NCBI GenBank assembly: GCA_038744685.1
Contig: JBCDMB010000014.1
Location: forward strand, 1 to 64,000
From: Verrucomicrobiota bacterium
Lineage (GTDB): Bacteria; Verrucomicrobiota; Verrucomicrobiia; Opitutales; Puniceicoccaceae
Length of the DNA stretch: 64,000 bases
Reading direction: 5' to 3'
In this document: positions 39,237 through 47,961 of the stretch, piece after piece
How the letters are laid out: each line of letters opens with the position of its first letter
How positions within the stretch are numbered: position 1 is the stretch's first letter
Notes under the pieces: model-generated
Database searches by the model: none
Seen by the model: only the letters and a program-made list of their open reading frames with translations
Told to the model about the DNA's origin: nothing
Program-made: the position numbers and the translations under genes

Positions 39237-40478
39237 TCACTCTGCCATTGATAGCCACGCTAAAATCGAATTGATCGATACCACGAAATCACTATTAGGG
39301 CTAATTGGATTCTGTGAATCACATACTGCGTAGGAGTATTTGAGGCCTAGACAATTTGAGATTGACCAATAACAGGTGCACCCTAGGTGCAGTTTTTCTG
39401 GGAAAAGCTCGAGCACAGAAGTTCCAGAGCTAGCGAAGAGAAGATTGACCAGACCTGCCCCGTGAGGCGCGATTATCTGCCTTGCGTTATGAAAAATAGA
39501 TATTTGTTCTTTTACTGAAAGTCCTGCAAGGCAGTAGGTTTTTACACCATGATCTTCTAATCTTTTGATCAATTGATGTTCGTTTGTTATTCTACGTGAT
39601 TTAGCATCATTCCTAGAGATATAAATCGCTGAAGAAGAGGTGTATTTTCGGTCATCCGCGAAATGCCTTTTTAGTTTATTAATTTGCTTTACAGTTTGAG
39701 GGCATTGGAAGCGTGATAGGGTTCTCGCTGGTGACCAGTAAAGGGTTTTGATCAATAGATTTTCGAACTTTCTAGGGAATATCAGATTCTTCCGATTAAT
39801 TCCCAGTTGTCTTATAAATTCTAGAAATGCATTATTTGCATTCGATGGGCAGATGAATTTGACTTCATTAGGGAGGTGCTCTATGACCGACACGAGACGC
39901 TGTAGGATGTCAGAGAATAAATGATAATGGGCACCTGGGCATAGGCCAATCAGGCTGTATGAGGGCTCAGTAATTTTACGAGTGCTAAACGAATACTTGG
40001 TATAATCACTGCTTCCTTCAATATGCCAAGGCATCCTATTAATATGTTCAAAACTGTATCCTATCTTCGGCAGGTGGAGAAGCCCCCTTTCAGATTTAAT
40101 GATTACGTCTGATAATTTAAGTAAGTAATTATCTTCGACCGAGTAATCTAGAGCCTCTTCAAAATATTTATGATTCTTCCCGTTAATCTCAACTGGTAGG
40201 GTATGCCTTGCATTAAATCCCGAGCTGATCAGAGTGAAATTTGATTGGTTGAGTTTTACGCATTCGTCGAGACGCTTGATTACAGGAGCTCGAAGGTTGA
40301 GCGAGCGCTGGATTCGCCATGACAGTCGGTTGATAAGCTTGAGTCCAATTTCTGGAATTTCCACGGAACAAATTTGAGAAAAGTAGTGTTTCGATAGGGA
40401 ACCCGAGAGTCTTAAAGGGCACTTCGGGCTACTACGGTATTCGCCGTCATTCCATAATTTCAGGGTGAAAGAAGTCAA
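39237..40478 (-). CDS. Glycosyltransferase family 61-like
   Basis: 413 residues. The C-terminal 180 residues show the GT61 (DUF563) pattern: SAIYISRNDAKSRRITNEHQ, LIKRLEDHGVKTYCLAGLSV, EQISIFHNARQIIAPHGAGL and VNLLFASSGTSVLELFPEKL. The HGAGL and ELF.P elements are the family hallmark. The first about 200 residues are poorly conserved. It is noticeably A+T-richer than the neighbouring GT4 genes, suggesting separate acquisition. The gene ends at the junction with an IS5-type remnant (40575-41100), in keeping with an accessory insertion. Confidence 0.85.
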   Translation of the reverse strand: MTSFTLKLWNDGEYRSSPKCPLRLSGSLSKHYFSQICSVEIPEIGLKLINRLSWRIQRSLNLRAPVIKRLDECVKLNQSNFTLISSGFNARHTLPVEINGKNHKYFEEALDYSVEDNYLLKLSDVIIKSERGLLHLPKIGYSFEHINRMPWHIEGSSDYTKYSFSTRKITEPSYSLIGLCPGAHYHLFSDILQRLVSVIEHLPNEVKFICPSNANNAFLEFIRQLGINRKNLIFPRKFENLLIKTLYWSPARTLSRFQCPQTVKQINKLKRHFADDRKYTSSSAIYISRNDAKSRRITNEHQLIKRLEDHGVKTYCLAGLSVKEQISIFHNARQIIAPHGAGLVNLLFASSGTSVLELFPEKLHLGCTCYWSISNCLGLKYSYAVCDSQNPISPNSDFVVSINSILAWLSMAE

Positions 40479-40574
40479 ATCTGCTCTGATTTACAAAGAT
40501 CGGCCAAGATATTGTGGTTTCTTGAGACGATTTTTTGGCGCAATTGGCCCATTTGGGCAGGGTGGAGCCGTGAT

Positions 40575-41100
40575 CTAGGTCCTGAAGAATGCATAGCGGT
40601 CGAGATTGTAGGTGAGATTAGTGAGGCAGATCTCAAATCATGCCCTCTTGATTTCTATGCTGTTGAATCAATCTCCTCTAAAGTTTGCGATGCGGCCGAA
40701 GACATGTTCGACCGGAGAACGGACGGAACTCTTGATCCCGTTCCATTTTTTCTTTTGGCGGGTGAGTCCGCGCTAGGCAGTTCCCTTTTCGCAGGCGAAG
40801 TCGTGAACGCCACAGCTCTTGAGGTGCTCTTTAATTGGGCTGTCCGTTGAGGCACTGTCGGCCCACAAGCCCACTCCTCGGTCTTCCTAAGAGAAGAGAT
40901 CGTCGAGGGCCTGCGAGTCTTGAACAGCGGCGTGGGTGACTGTGAAGTCTTCCACGAACTTACTCACCGCATCGACCTTCGTGTGGTTCTTGTAGTTGTA
41001 GTAGTTTTGCCTGTTTTTCTGTGTCCAGCGCGCTTGTATCAGAACCTACCCTACGAACAGCCTTCGGACGATGTTAGTCGAAGCGCCCTTGTAGGATCCT
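40575..41100 (-). pseudogene. IS5-family transposase remnant
   Basis: The minus strand reads ARWTQKNRQNYYNYKNHTKV, SKFVEDFTVTHAAVQDSQAL, LWADSAS, IKEHLKSCGVHDFACEKGTA, LTRQKKKWNGIKSSVRSPVE, HVFGRIANF and LTNLTYNLDRYAFF: a DDE transposase C-terminal half broken by several in-frame stops. The N-terminal part and both inverted repeats were not found. It accounts for most of the 636-base gap between 40478 and 41115; the remaining bases show nothing else. Confidence 0.88.
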
Positions 41101-41114
41101 AGGTTCGAAATCAG

Positions 41115-42005
41115 TTAGAAACGGCGCTTCAGTAGATAAAATGCAGCTGAAAGCCTAAAGAGTGCTGTTGTTCTATAATCAACAAGGATCTTCCATAACA
41201 GGGAATCGGGAAGCTTTTTGCTGTAAGAAAATTTGACATATTCAGCCTCGGAAAATTCTTGGAACTGTCGGTAGTTCTTGTGCCACACTCGACCTACATC
41301 TTTCAACAACCGACCTTGGTCTGATGACATTCCACCCATACAAAATGTAACAAATGCTCTGTTTAAAAAACACCCCCGCATTCCCTGTGCCACCGCTCGA
41401 AGCAACAGGTCGTAGTCGGCTGAAATTGAAAATCTTAAATCGAATCCTTTGAGCTTTAGTAATGCTGACCGGCTAAAAATGAGTGATTGGTGAACGACCG
41501 GCATACACATGAGTATTTGATGCAAGGAGCGTTTTCCGTTTATCTCCGAACCAGAATTAGACACGCGAACCGTTGGGGCATAAGCAAAATCAAATTTACC
41601 TTTACTTAGAGAATCAATACACCATTCAAGCCCACGACTGTCGTTAAAAAAGTCATCACTATTCAAGAATACTATATATTCTCCGCTGGCTAGTTTGATC
41701 GCTTTATTCATTGCGTCGTAGGGTCCTGAGTCTGGCTCAGAGACTACGAGCCTCAGGGATGACCTTTTCTGGTATTCTTCAAGCAGTTTTTGGGTGCCAT
41801 CGCTCGAATTGCCGTCAATTACTATATGTTCCTTCGCTTTAAGCGTCTGCTTGGATACTGAATCCATCATCTCTCGAAAATGAGTCTTTCTCCCGTTCTT
41901 GATCAAATTGAAAGTGACTGTCGCCACGGTTACGATTGGTTTTTGAGGGGTCACGCGCGGGAGGTCTAGGCTAGCCGTAGAGGTATGGAGAGATTCGTTT
42001 GCCAT
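41115..42005 (-). CDS. Glycosyltransferase family 2
   Basis: 296 residues. PIVTVATVTFNLIKNGRKTH (first strand), EHIVIDGNSSDGTQKLLEEY (Asp-Gly motif), DSGPYDAMNKAIKLASGEYI and VFLNSDDFFNDSRGLEW (the SDD metal site). The 'NLIKNGR...D..V..Q' opening with a DGxSxDGT core matches GT2 enzymes near sulfotransferases in capsule loci. It overlaps the sulfotransferase gene upstream by 35 bases, so the first 12 residues may be an artefact. The C-terminus has a basic patch (YLLKRRF). It adjoins the IS5 remnant. Confidence 0.88.
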   Translation of the reverse strand: MANESLHTSTASLDLPRVTPQKPIVTVATVTFNLIKNGRKTHFREMMDSVSKQTLKAKEHIVIDGNSSDGTQKLLEEYQKRSSLRLVVSEPDSGPYDAMNKAIKLASGEYIVFLNSDDFFNDSRGLEWCIDSLSKGKFDFAYAPTVRVSNSGSEINGKRSLHQILMCMPVVHQSLIFSRSALLKLKGFDLRFSISADYDLLLRAVAQGMRGCFLNRAFVTFCMGGMSSDQGRLLKDVGRVWHKNYRQFQEFSEAEYVKFSYSKKLPDSLLWKILVDYRTTALFRLSAAFYLLKRRF

Positions 42006-42930
42006 CCATCACAAATCTCTGGAAGAAAAACTTTTTTAAACGGTGTTTTGAAAGATAGGCCATGTCAGTTAGGAGGCGCTCTTGTCTCGGATTACTTATG
42101 TTTCTAGTGTATTCATCAAAGTCGAATCCAGCGCTTACGTATGCTTCCTTTCCCAGGTTGCTTACCATCTCGCAGAACTGCTTGCGACGGACACTGTTAC
42201 AAAGGTGTTTCCAGTTTGTTTGTCCTCTCGAGGGCTCTACACTTGAGAAAGCTTGTAAGCCAGTCTTGTCTCCAGTGGAGCCTTTAACGTTAGTTTCCCT
42301 GAAACTCTCGATCATTTTATCCTCGTAAGGGATTCCGAGGAACACACAGATTCTTTTTAACTCTGTGATCGGGTCTGCCATTAGGTTTTCAAAACGAATA
42401 TGCAGACTGTCGATCAGTTTGTTATTTAGTAAAGAAATAAGGTTTGGGAGGCCGATTTCGAAATCAATCCTGTAGCGTTCGTAAGCCCACCTCCCTCGGC
42501 ACCAAGTCTTGGACATTGAGCTTAAAATGGATATAGGCTCTCGCGTGAGTAGTATATATTTAGCATGAGGAAAGGCCTCTAGGAGTTCATCTTTCACCAA
42601 TAGATTTCGCGGTGTCTTCTCGAGGAAATATCTTAAGGGCTGTTTGCGGCTACTACCAATCTCGGTCAACTCCTCGAACATTTCTGAAATCCTCGATAGG
42701 TAAATTTCCTTTCTTGATTTCTTCCTAGCAAGAAACTCAGAGATTGCTTGTTGACCGTTGGTATACCAAAAGTCAGACAGCGTGCTATCGTTTTGAAAAA
42801 TATAGAGAAGAGGCAGCAGCATCCATGTCTCTGCCTCTGTGTGTACTTTGCTCGAACATCCAAGCATTTGCTGAACCAGAGTCGACCCGGACCTAGGCAA
42901 TGAGAGAAGAAACAGTAAGCTATTTTCCAT
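41971..42930 (-). CDS. Sulfotransferase
   Basis: 319 residues. The 5'-phosphosulfate loop is at the very N-terminus, LLFLLSLPRSGSTLVQQMLG (about 5-24), and the 3'-phosphate site is KYILLTREPISILSSMSKTW (about 125-144), as in the second main class of bacterial sulfotransferases (LPRSGST type). The C-terminal half has a conserved YEDK segment and ends with a Lys-rich stretch. It sits upstream of the family 2 glycosyltransferase with a 35-base overlap and 135 bases after the gene at 43066. Likely adds sulfate to the saccharide built by neighbouring enzymes. Confidence 0.88.
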   Translation of the reverse strand: MENSLLFLLSLPRSGSTLVQQMLGCSSKVHTEAETWMLLPLLYIFQNDSTLSDFWYTNGQQAISEFLARKKSRKEIYLSRISEMFEELTEIGSSRKQPLRYFLEKTPRNLLVKDELLEAFPHAKYILLTREPISILSSMSKTWCRGRWAYERYRIDFEIGLPNLISLLNNKLIDSLHIRFENLMADPITELKRICVFLGIPYEDKMIESFRETNVKGSTGDKTGLQAFSSVEPSRGQTNWKHLCNSVRRKQFCEMVSNLGKEAYVSAGFDFDEYTRNISNPRQERLLTDMAYLSKHRLKKFFFQRFVMDGKRISPYLYG

Positions 42931-43065
42931 CTGGGGTTGCTTTGCTTACGCAGAGAGGTTCGGCGGTTTAATTTTCTCCGAGTATTTTTCAGGAGAGCCT
43001 ATAAACTTGAGCGGAAACAGATTCATTTGGCTGGCTTTGCTGGAGATGTGTTTTCACCGCGATGG

Positions 43066-44172
43066 CTAATCAATAGTCCGGTAAAGTTCGAGATGTTCTC
43101 TTGCGATTGATGCCCAGTCGAAATTGCTGATCGCGAAACGGCGGGCGCTGTTGCGCTTGGGCTCCCAGTTCTCTGGTGCGGCTTTCAAACGAAGAACGGC
43201 TTCTGCCATTGCCGCTGCATCGCCGGAGGGGGGTAGCTCTGCGAAACTTGGATCTGTGTAGGCGCGCGTGCCAGGGAAGTCGTTGGTTATTATGGGGAGC
43301 CCGCAGGAAATGCCTTCGAGAAGCGAATTGTTGGCAGTGCAGGTAAAAAGAGGTAAAAGTAGGCAGTGGCTGCTTTGATAGGTCTCTACCAACTCGGTGT
43401 CGCTCAGACCAGAGAGGAAGCTCACTTGCTTAATTGCAGACAAGCCCTCGAACTCATCACCTTTGCGATGACGGGGTTGGATGACGATTTTGAAGCAGAT
43501 CTGTGGATCTTTGGCCAGAATAATTCGAACCGTCTTCAGTAGTGTCGCATAGTCACGGAGATGACTTCCTGCAGTAATACATGTAAAGGGTTCTGCTGTT
43601 TGATAGTTTGCAGGAACGAAGAATTCATGGGCGACGCCATGCGGGAGAAAATGCACGGGGCAGCTAACCTGCTGCTCGAATTCTGCCTTTTCTTCGGGCC
43701 CAACCGTAATGATCGCGGATGCCTTTTTTAAAAATAAATAATCAACATTGACTAGTTTTCGAAAGGAAAGCGGCTTGTGAACTGTCGCTACGAAGGGAAT
43801 TCCTAGTCTCTGACAAAGGCTTGTGGTGTAGCCATGTCTTGTATCGGCGAAAAGATGGTGAACGAGATCCGGTTTTATTTTCCTAACTGCCGACTCTATT
43901 CGCCGCTCGACACGATAGTCCCCATAGTTGTAGCCATCAAAGCAGGCATAAGGTGCAATCCTTCTTGAGCAGCTGTTAGGAAAACGATACCAAATACGCT
44001 TGAGTAGCTTCCCCTGTAGCCCGGAAAACGTACCCTCAAGTGTCCCCGAAACTTCATGGATTTCCAATTGGTGGATCTTTCTAAGCTCTCGCAACAAAGG
44101 AATGAGGCCACTGTGTTGACCCATCCAAGGATATGCTTCAACGATGAGAAGCGTTTTTATATTCCTATTCAT
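43066..44172 (-). CDS. Glycosyltransferase family 4-type
   Basis: About 368 residues from ATG 44172 (MNRNIKTLLIVEAYPWMGQH). The longer frame to 44193 would overlap the acetyltransferase gene upstream by 29 bases; this start overlaps by eight. Acceptor region: KPDLVHHLFADTRHGYTTSL. Donor motifs: PFTCITAGSHLRDYATLLKT, CFKIVIQPRHRKGDEFEGLS, CLLLPLFTCTANNSLLEGIS (the usual E..G/P..LE is replaced by a Cys-Thr-Asn-Asn loop) and GLPIITNDFPGTRAY. GT-B enzyme; donor unknown. Confidence 0.82.
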   Translation of the reverse strand: MNRNIKTLLIVEAYPWMGQHSGLIPLLRELRKIHQLEIHEVSGTLEGTFSGLQGKLLKRIWYRFPNSCSRRIAPYACFDGYNYGDYRVERRIESAVRKIKPDLVHHLFADTRHGYTTSLCQRLGIPFVATVHKPLSFRKLVNVDYLFLKKASAIITVGPEEKAEFEQQVSCPVHFLPHGVAHEFFVPANYQTAEPFTCITAGSHLRDYATLLKTVRIILAKDPQICFKIVIQPRHRKGDEFEGLSAIKQVSFLSGLSDTELVETYQSSHCLLLPLFTCTANNSLLEGISCGLPIITNDFPGTRAYTDPSFAELPPSGDAAAMAEAVLRLKAAPENWEPKRNSARRFAISNFDWASIAREHLELYRTID

Positions 44173-44773
44173 AGTGCCCCAGAGGCAGATCAACTTTTCT
44201 GCCGTTCAGCCGAACTATTCTTCCAGGGTTTCCCACAACGACAGAATTTTCTGGAACGTTTCGATTAACAACGCTTCCAGCGCCGATCCATGCCCCATCG
44301 CCGATAACAATATTTCCAAAGATGATTGCACCGGTGTGGATCCTCACGTTGTTGCCGATAGTTGGGTTTGAATCTGGTTCAATGCTCCCGTAACCTATCG
44401 TTACATTCTGATTGATTTGGCATCTCTCGCCAATTGATTTAGCCACGATTTGGGTGGAATGCCCATGTTGTATAAATAGCCCTCCACCGATCTTTGAGGT
44501 GTGAATATAAAGATGAACCAGACTTGGATACATGATACGAAGAACCCTCACGATTAATTGAACACGGGCTCCTCCTTTTCGAGTTCGATAATAGTAGATC
44601 GAACGAAATTCTGGAATCCTACGAAAATACCACCATATCGCATCCGCGCTTTTTATCTCGTCGGGCGGAGCATACCTTTCTTTCCAGTAATCGATATCCT
44701 TTATTACATCGCGACTTACTCTTGCTGCTTTTGCTACGCGGATAAGAAATTTTGAATGTAGAGTATCCAACAT
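44165..44773 (-). CDS. Serine-acetyltransferase-like hexapeptide acyltransferase
   Basis: 202 residues. The N-terminal helical half (about 1-90: AARVSRDVIKDIDYWKERYA) is followed by left-handed beta-helix rungs (GGLFIQHGHSTQIVAKSIGE; RCQINQNVTIGYGSIEPDSN; PTIGNNVRIHTGAIIFGNIV; IGDGAWIGAGSVVNRNVPEN) and ends SVVVGNPGRIVRLNG. The His in IQHGHST and IPPN-type loop place it in the SAT/LbH group that acetylates sugars in polysaccharide clusters. It overlaps the start of the glycosyltransferase downstream by eight bases; translation is probably coupled. Confidence 0.88.
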   Translation of the reverse strand: MLDTLHSKFLIRVAKAARVSRDVIKDIDYWKERYAPPDEIKSADAIWWYFRRIPEFRSIYYYRTRKGGARVQLIVRVLRIMYPSLVHLYIHTSKIGGGLFIQHGHSTQIVAKSIGERCQINQNVTIGYGSIEPDSNPTIGNNVRIHTGAIIFGNIVIGDGAWIGAGSVVNRNVPENSVVVGNPGRIVRLNGRKVDLPLGHYE

Positions 44774-44922
44774 CTTTTGGCGTTTACTCTTCCCAAGTGC
44801 CTTTTCCTCAGGCCTTTCTTGCCTGCAACCCTACGCAAATCGAACGTAGATCGAGTTTCCCTATGACTAAAAATCGTGATCTAACTACGGTATCAATCGG
44901 GATGTTGGTCCGTGTGGGTTTT

Positions 44923-45927
44923 CTAGCGAGAAGCTTGAAGGACTCTATCATGTAATTCTGAACGGGATAGCGGAAGTTCGCTTTGGGTTCTTACGCCTAT
45001 TTTCCTCAAGAACCGACGGCATAAAAAACGAATTGTGTTATGAGGATATCGAAACACGGCACCAATATAATTACGTTTACCCAACTGCTCTCCCACCCAC
45101 AGGTTTTTGAAAAAATTATCTATTCCAAATAGTCTCTGAGGTTGGTTGGCTATGAGTTGGGGAAGCGTAGAAAGTTGATCTCTCATGATTTTTAGCAACT
45201 GTTCCAACCGCTCGCCGTCACTTGCTGAGGCCGTTAGTTGTTCATCGTGAACTCTCCAAGTGGCTAACTTTTTTGATAGGTATACGGTACTTCCTACCGC
45301 CGAAATGCAAATTCCCCATGCAAAGTCTCCGTGCGTACCATAATTAAGAGGAAAGGGGCCTGATTTCGCGTAGGCACTTCTCAGGAAGAGAATTTGGGTG
45401 AGCGAAGAGTAAATCATTCCAAAAACATAATGTGCAATAAGGTCGTACGGGACGTTTCTAACGTGTAGGTGATCTAAGTTGGTTCTTAGATGTGTCGGAA
45501 AAGCTGTTTTTCTCCACTGCTTAGACACCGGTAGTGGTGAACCGTCTTTGTCAATTAGTTCGAGTTCGCATTGAGCGATTGCAGCTTCCGGATGGGACCG
45601 TAGTGCGCCTTCCAGTTCTTCAAGACAAGTAGGTTCCATTGTATCATCGCTTGTAGCGATGTAAACACACGCTCCCTTTGATTTTTCGATACCTGAGTTA
45701 ATTGCATCGTAGACACCTCGCGGGGATTCTCGGTACAGATGATACCGATGATCCTTTTCAGCCTCCGCACGAATTGCTTCCCACGAGCCGTCACCAGAAA
45801 AACCATCGACGACTATCACTTCATAAGTCTTAAGAGTCTGTTCGCGAATACTACGGAGCCGCTCCCCAATGTAAGGATGCGAGTTCAGGTTCGGAAGGAT
45901 GATGCTAACTGTAATTGACTCAGGCAA
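44923..45927 (-). CDS. Glycosyltransferase family 2
   Basis: 334 residues. TVSIILPNLNSHPYIGERLR, EVIVVDGFSGDGSWEAIRAE, SPRGVYDAINSGIEKSKGAC and VYIATSDDTMEPTCLEELEG (S-DD metal motif) define GT2. The downstream part (NVPYDLIAHYVFGMIYSSLT; LNYGTHGDFAWGICISAV) is similar to WcaA-like enzymes. The final 40 residues are basic. It follows the acyltransferase at 45955 by 27 bases. The 149 bases after it (44774-44922) hold nothing identifiable. Confidence 0.9.
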   Translation of the reverse strand: MPESITVSIILPNLNSHPYIGERLRSIREQTLKTYEVIVVDGFSGDGSWEAIRAEAEKDHRYHLYRESPRGVYDAINSGIEKSKGACVYIATSDDTMEPTCLEELEGALRSHPEAAIAQCELELIDKDGSPLPVSKQWRKTAFPTHLRTNLDHLHVRNVPYDLIAHYVFGMIYSSLTQILFLRSAYAKSGPFPLNYGTHGDFAWGICISAVGSTVYLSKKLATWRVHDEQLTASASDGERLEQLLKIMRDQLSTLPQLIANQPQRLFGIDNFFKNLWVGEQLGKRNYIGAVFRYPHNTIRFLCRRFLRKIGVRTQSELPLSRSELHDRVLQASR

Positions 45928-45954
45928 GGTGCGGAAGGAGTAAGAACTTGAAAA

Positions 45955-46560
45955 CTAGCAAAAGCGCGAGTAGCGTCCTCCTGGCCTGTAGTTATAGGCG
46001 ACGGAGGCATCCCGCTCCCTGAGCTTTTTGGCTGGAATTCCACCGACTAGAGCGTAGGCGGAGACGTCTTTGGTGACCACGCTACCAGCGGCCACCACTG
46101 CGTACTTGCCAACACTTACACTGGGTAAAATGATCGCTCTTGGTCCTATCCAAACATAGTCACCGATTATCACTTTGTCGCCCTTGAGAGCAAAGTTTGC
46201 TGTGTTGTAATCATGAGATAGGGACCAGATCATGACGTCGCTGCTTATGTTAACATTCTCACCTATTTCAAGGCCACTGCGAGCGTCTAGGACGCAGCCG
46301 TGTCCGATTGATGTGCCATCCGCAATGCTCAATTTAGAGGGGGCCCTAACTTCTAGGCCGGCGTACATAGCAACAGATTTACCAACGAACGCACCCTTTC
46401 TTCTCAGGACGAATTTTCGGAATCGATGTGAGGGGAACTGGAGCAACGCTTTGAGGGAAAAGAAAGACAATCCCTGATAAGTGCGAGAAGATCTTATCTG
46501 TTGGGGCTTGTCATATTTGACCCAGTTTATTAGCCTGATGAGGTTTCGTTTCATCAGCAA
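45955..46560 (-). CDS. Hexapeptide-repeat acyltransferase
   Basis: 201 residues. Rungs: VGKSVAMYAGLEVRAPSKLS, IADGTSIGHGCVLDARSGLE, IGENVNISSDVMIWSLSHDY (catalytic His), VWIGPRAIILPSVSVGKYAV, VAAGSVVTKDVSAYALVGGI and PAKKLRERD. Highly similar in layout to the gene at 30235-30774. Acetylates or otherwise acylates a sugar. A dead relative of the same fold lies directly upstream (46564-47112), so one of the two probably replaced the other. Confidence 0.9.
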   Translation of the reverse strand: MLMKRNLIRLINWVKYDKPQQIRSSRTYQGLSFFSLKALLQFPSHRFRKFVLRRKGAFVGKSVAMYAGLEVRAPSKLSIADGTSIGHGCVLDARSGLEIGENVNISSDVMIWSLSHDYNTANFALKGDKVIIGDYVWIGPRAIILPSVSVGKYAVVAAGSVVTKDVSAYALVGGIPAKKLRERDASVAYNYRPGGRYSRFC

Positions 46561-46563
46561 CCG

Positions 46564-47112
46564 TTAAGGTAAGGCCTTCCACTCGACAATCTGTCGTGTG
46601 ACGCGGGCAAGATTTCCACTGATTAGGCAACTAGAATTATCAAAACTTCTAGTCATGACCGAGCCCGCAGCAACGCCGCTATTTTGTGGAAAGTGCGCAC
46701 CTTTTAGATTGATGCAGTTTGCACTAAATCAAGAATAATCACCAACGTGCAAAAGAGAAGTGTTTGTTGCACGGGAATCTGGATCGATGGTGTGCAAATC
46801 TGTATTTCCTAAGGTGCAGTCGAAACTGATCGCCGCGCTTTAACTGATCGAGATATGCGTTTTGCATACAATTTTGTTCTCGAATGTGTGAAGGCAACTC
46901 GAAGATGAAGTTCACCATCGTCCATGATGTTCGAGTCCATAACCAGAAACGATCTCGTTATGTCCTTCAATGATGACTCTTCCTCTGATCCAAAACATCG
47001 TTCGAGTGTCAGCATGAGGAAAGTTGACGAACGACTTGCTGACTTTTAGACGGCCGGAACCTGTGACTAGCTTTATGCCGACCAGCTTTACGTGTTTTTC
47101 CTTCTCAATCAT
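46564..47112 (-). pseudogene. Degenerate hexapeptide-repeat acyltransferase
   Basis: Three readable blocks occur in different frames: GSGRLKVSKSFVNFPHADTR, then WIRGRVIIEGHNEIVSGYGL near the start; NTDLHTIDPDSRATN in the middle; INLKGAHFPQNSGVAAGSVM and ISGNLARVTRQIVEWKAL at the end. They are separated by frameshifts and stop codons. The order and motifs (HTIDPD, GDYS, GVAAGSVMT) are those of colanic-acid/WcaB-like acetyltransferases. It fills the 582-base gap between the genes at 45955-46560 and 47143-47961. Confidence 0.82.
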
Positions 47113-47142
47113 ACGTGACGTGGATCGTATAGTGGTTCGTGC

Positions 47143-47961
47143 TTACTTTCGCTTGGCCTGATCTAAGGCCTGATCGAAGGAGATTCGCGGGAAGATCCTG
47201 CATTTTCCTTTTTCAGTCGCATCGTAGATGGCTCTTCCGGACCTTCTGAAATAAAAATCTGCCATGCGATAACCCAATTCAGAGCCTTCCAGATCCGGCA
47301 ACTGCCAATTCATGCCTTTGAAATAATTTGGATCGAAATGGTTCGGGTCGTCGTTTTCCATTTTCTGGAGTTCGTTAGTATTTCCTTGGGCCTTAAAGTT
47401 ATGATCCATGCCTAGGATGAAGACATTCTGAAATCCGAAATAAAAAGCCATCTGAAGCGCGACGTAAGTAACGGTATAGGATTCATTGAATCGGTCATTC
47501 AAGCCTGTCGCAAATGCGGGGATGGTTCTTTCGGCAAAGAGAAGGTGGATATTTTTCGGGAGGGAGAACCTGCCAGACTTGAAATCATCTCTAAAGACAC
47601 GTGATGTGCTGTGATGCGAAAGAAAAGTCGGCCAAGGCGTTTCCCGAAAACGGTCGAATCCCTGCTCAATGACATGTCGATTCACCGCTACTTGGAAGGT
47701 TAGATCTAGGTTTCTCTTGTCCGTTAGCAGGTAAATCTTGTTGAGGCCAATGATGTGGTAATTTCTAAGGTGCTCAGTATCTATGTCATTGAGCGAGGGG
47801 CCGTTGCAGAGAAGGAATGCGTCTTCGCCCTCATATTTTCCGGTAAAAGTGTCCGTCCAATAGGCGAAGTGCTTTTTCCAGTAAGCGTAAGTCTCTACGT
47901 TAGGTTTTCGGCGTTCGATCTCCCAGTCTATTCGCTTCTTTACTTTCTCGGCGAATTTCAT
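47143..47961 (-). CDS. DUF115/MptE-like putative glycosyltransferase
   Basis: About 272 residues from ATG 47961. An ATG 87 bases upstream is in frame, but the chosen start overlaps the CMP-synthetase stop in an ATGA and begins at MKFAEKVKKRIDWEIERR. Motifs: AFLLCNGPSLNDIDTEHLRN, YHIIGLNKIYLL, NVFILGMDHNFKAQGNT: the GPSLN site and a strand with GMDH as in the DUF115 (6-hydroxymethylpterin-kinase MptE-like / Maf-type) fold. Relatives transfer CMP-activated nonulosonic acids. As the last gene of the four-gene operon it may be the transferase for the CMP sugar made upstream. Confidence 0.8.
   Translation of the reverse strand: MKFAEKVKKRIDWEIERRKPNVETYAYWKKHFAYWTDTFTGKYEGEDAFLLCNGPSLNDIDTEHLRNYHIIGLNKIYLLTDKRNLDLTFQVAVNRHVIEQGFDRFRETPWPTFLSHHSTSRVFRDDFKSGRFSLPKNIHLLFAERTIPAFATGLNDRFNESYTVTYVALQMAFYFGFQNVFILGMDHNFKAQGNTNELQKMENDDPNHFDPNYFKGMNWQLPDLEGSELGYRMADFYFRRSGRAIYDATEKGKCRIFPRISFDQALDQAKRK

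Noticed and set aside
40512-40850. A 112-codon plus-strand frame
   Set aside because: It is antisense to the IS5-family transposase remnant, whose protein motifs are clear on the other strand.
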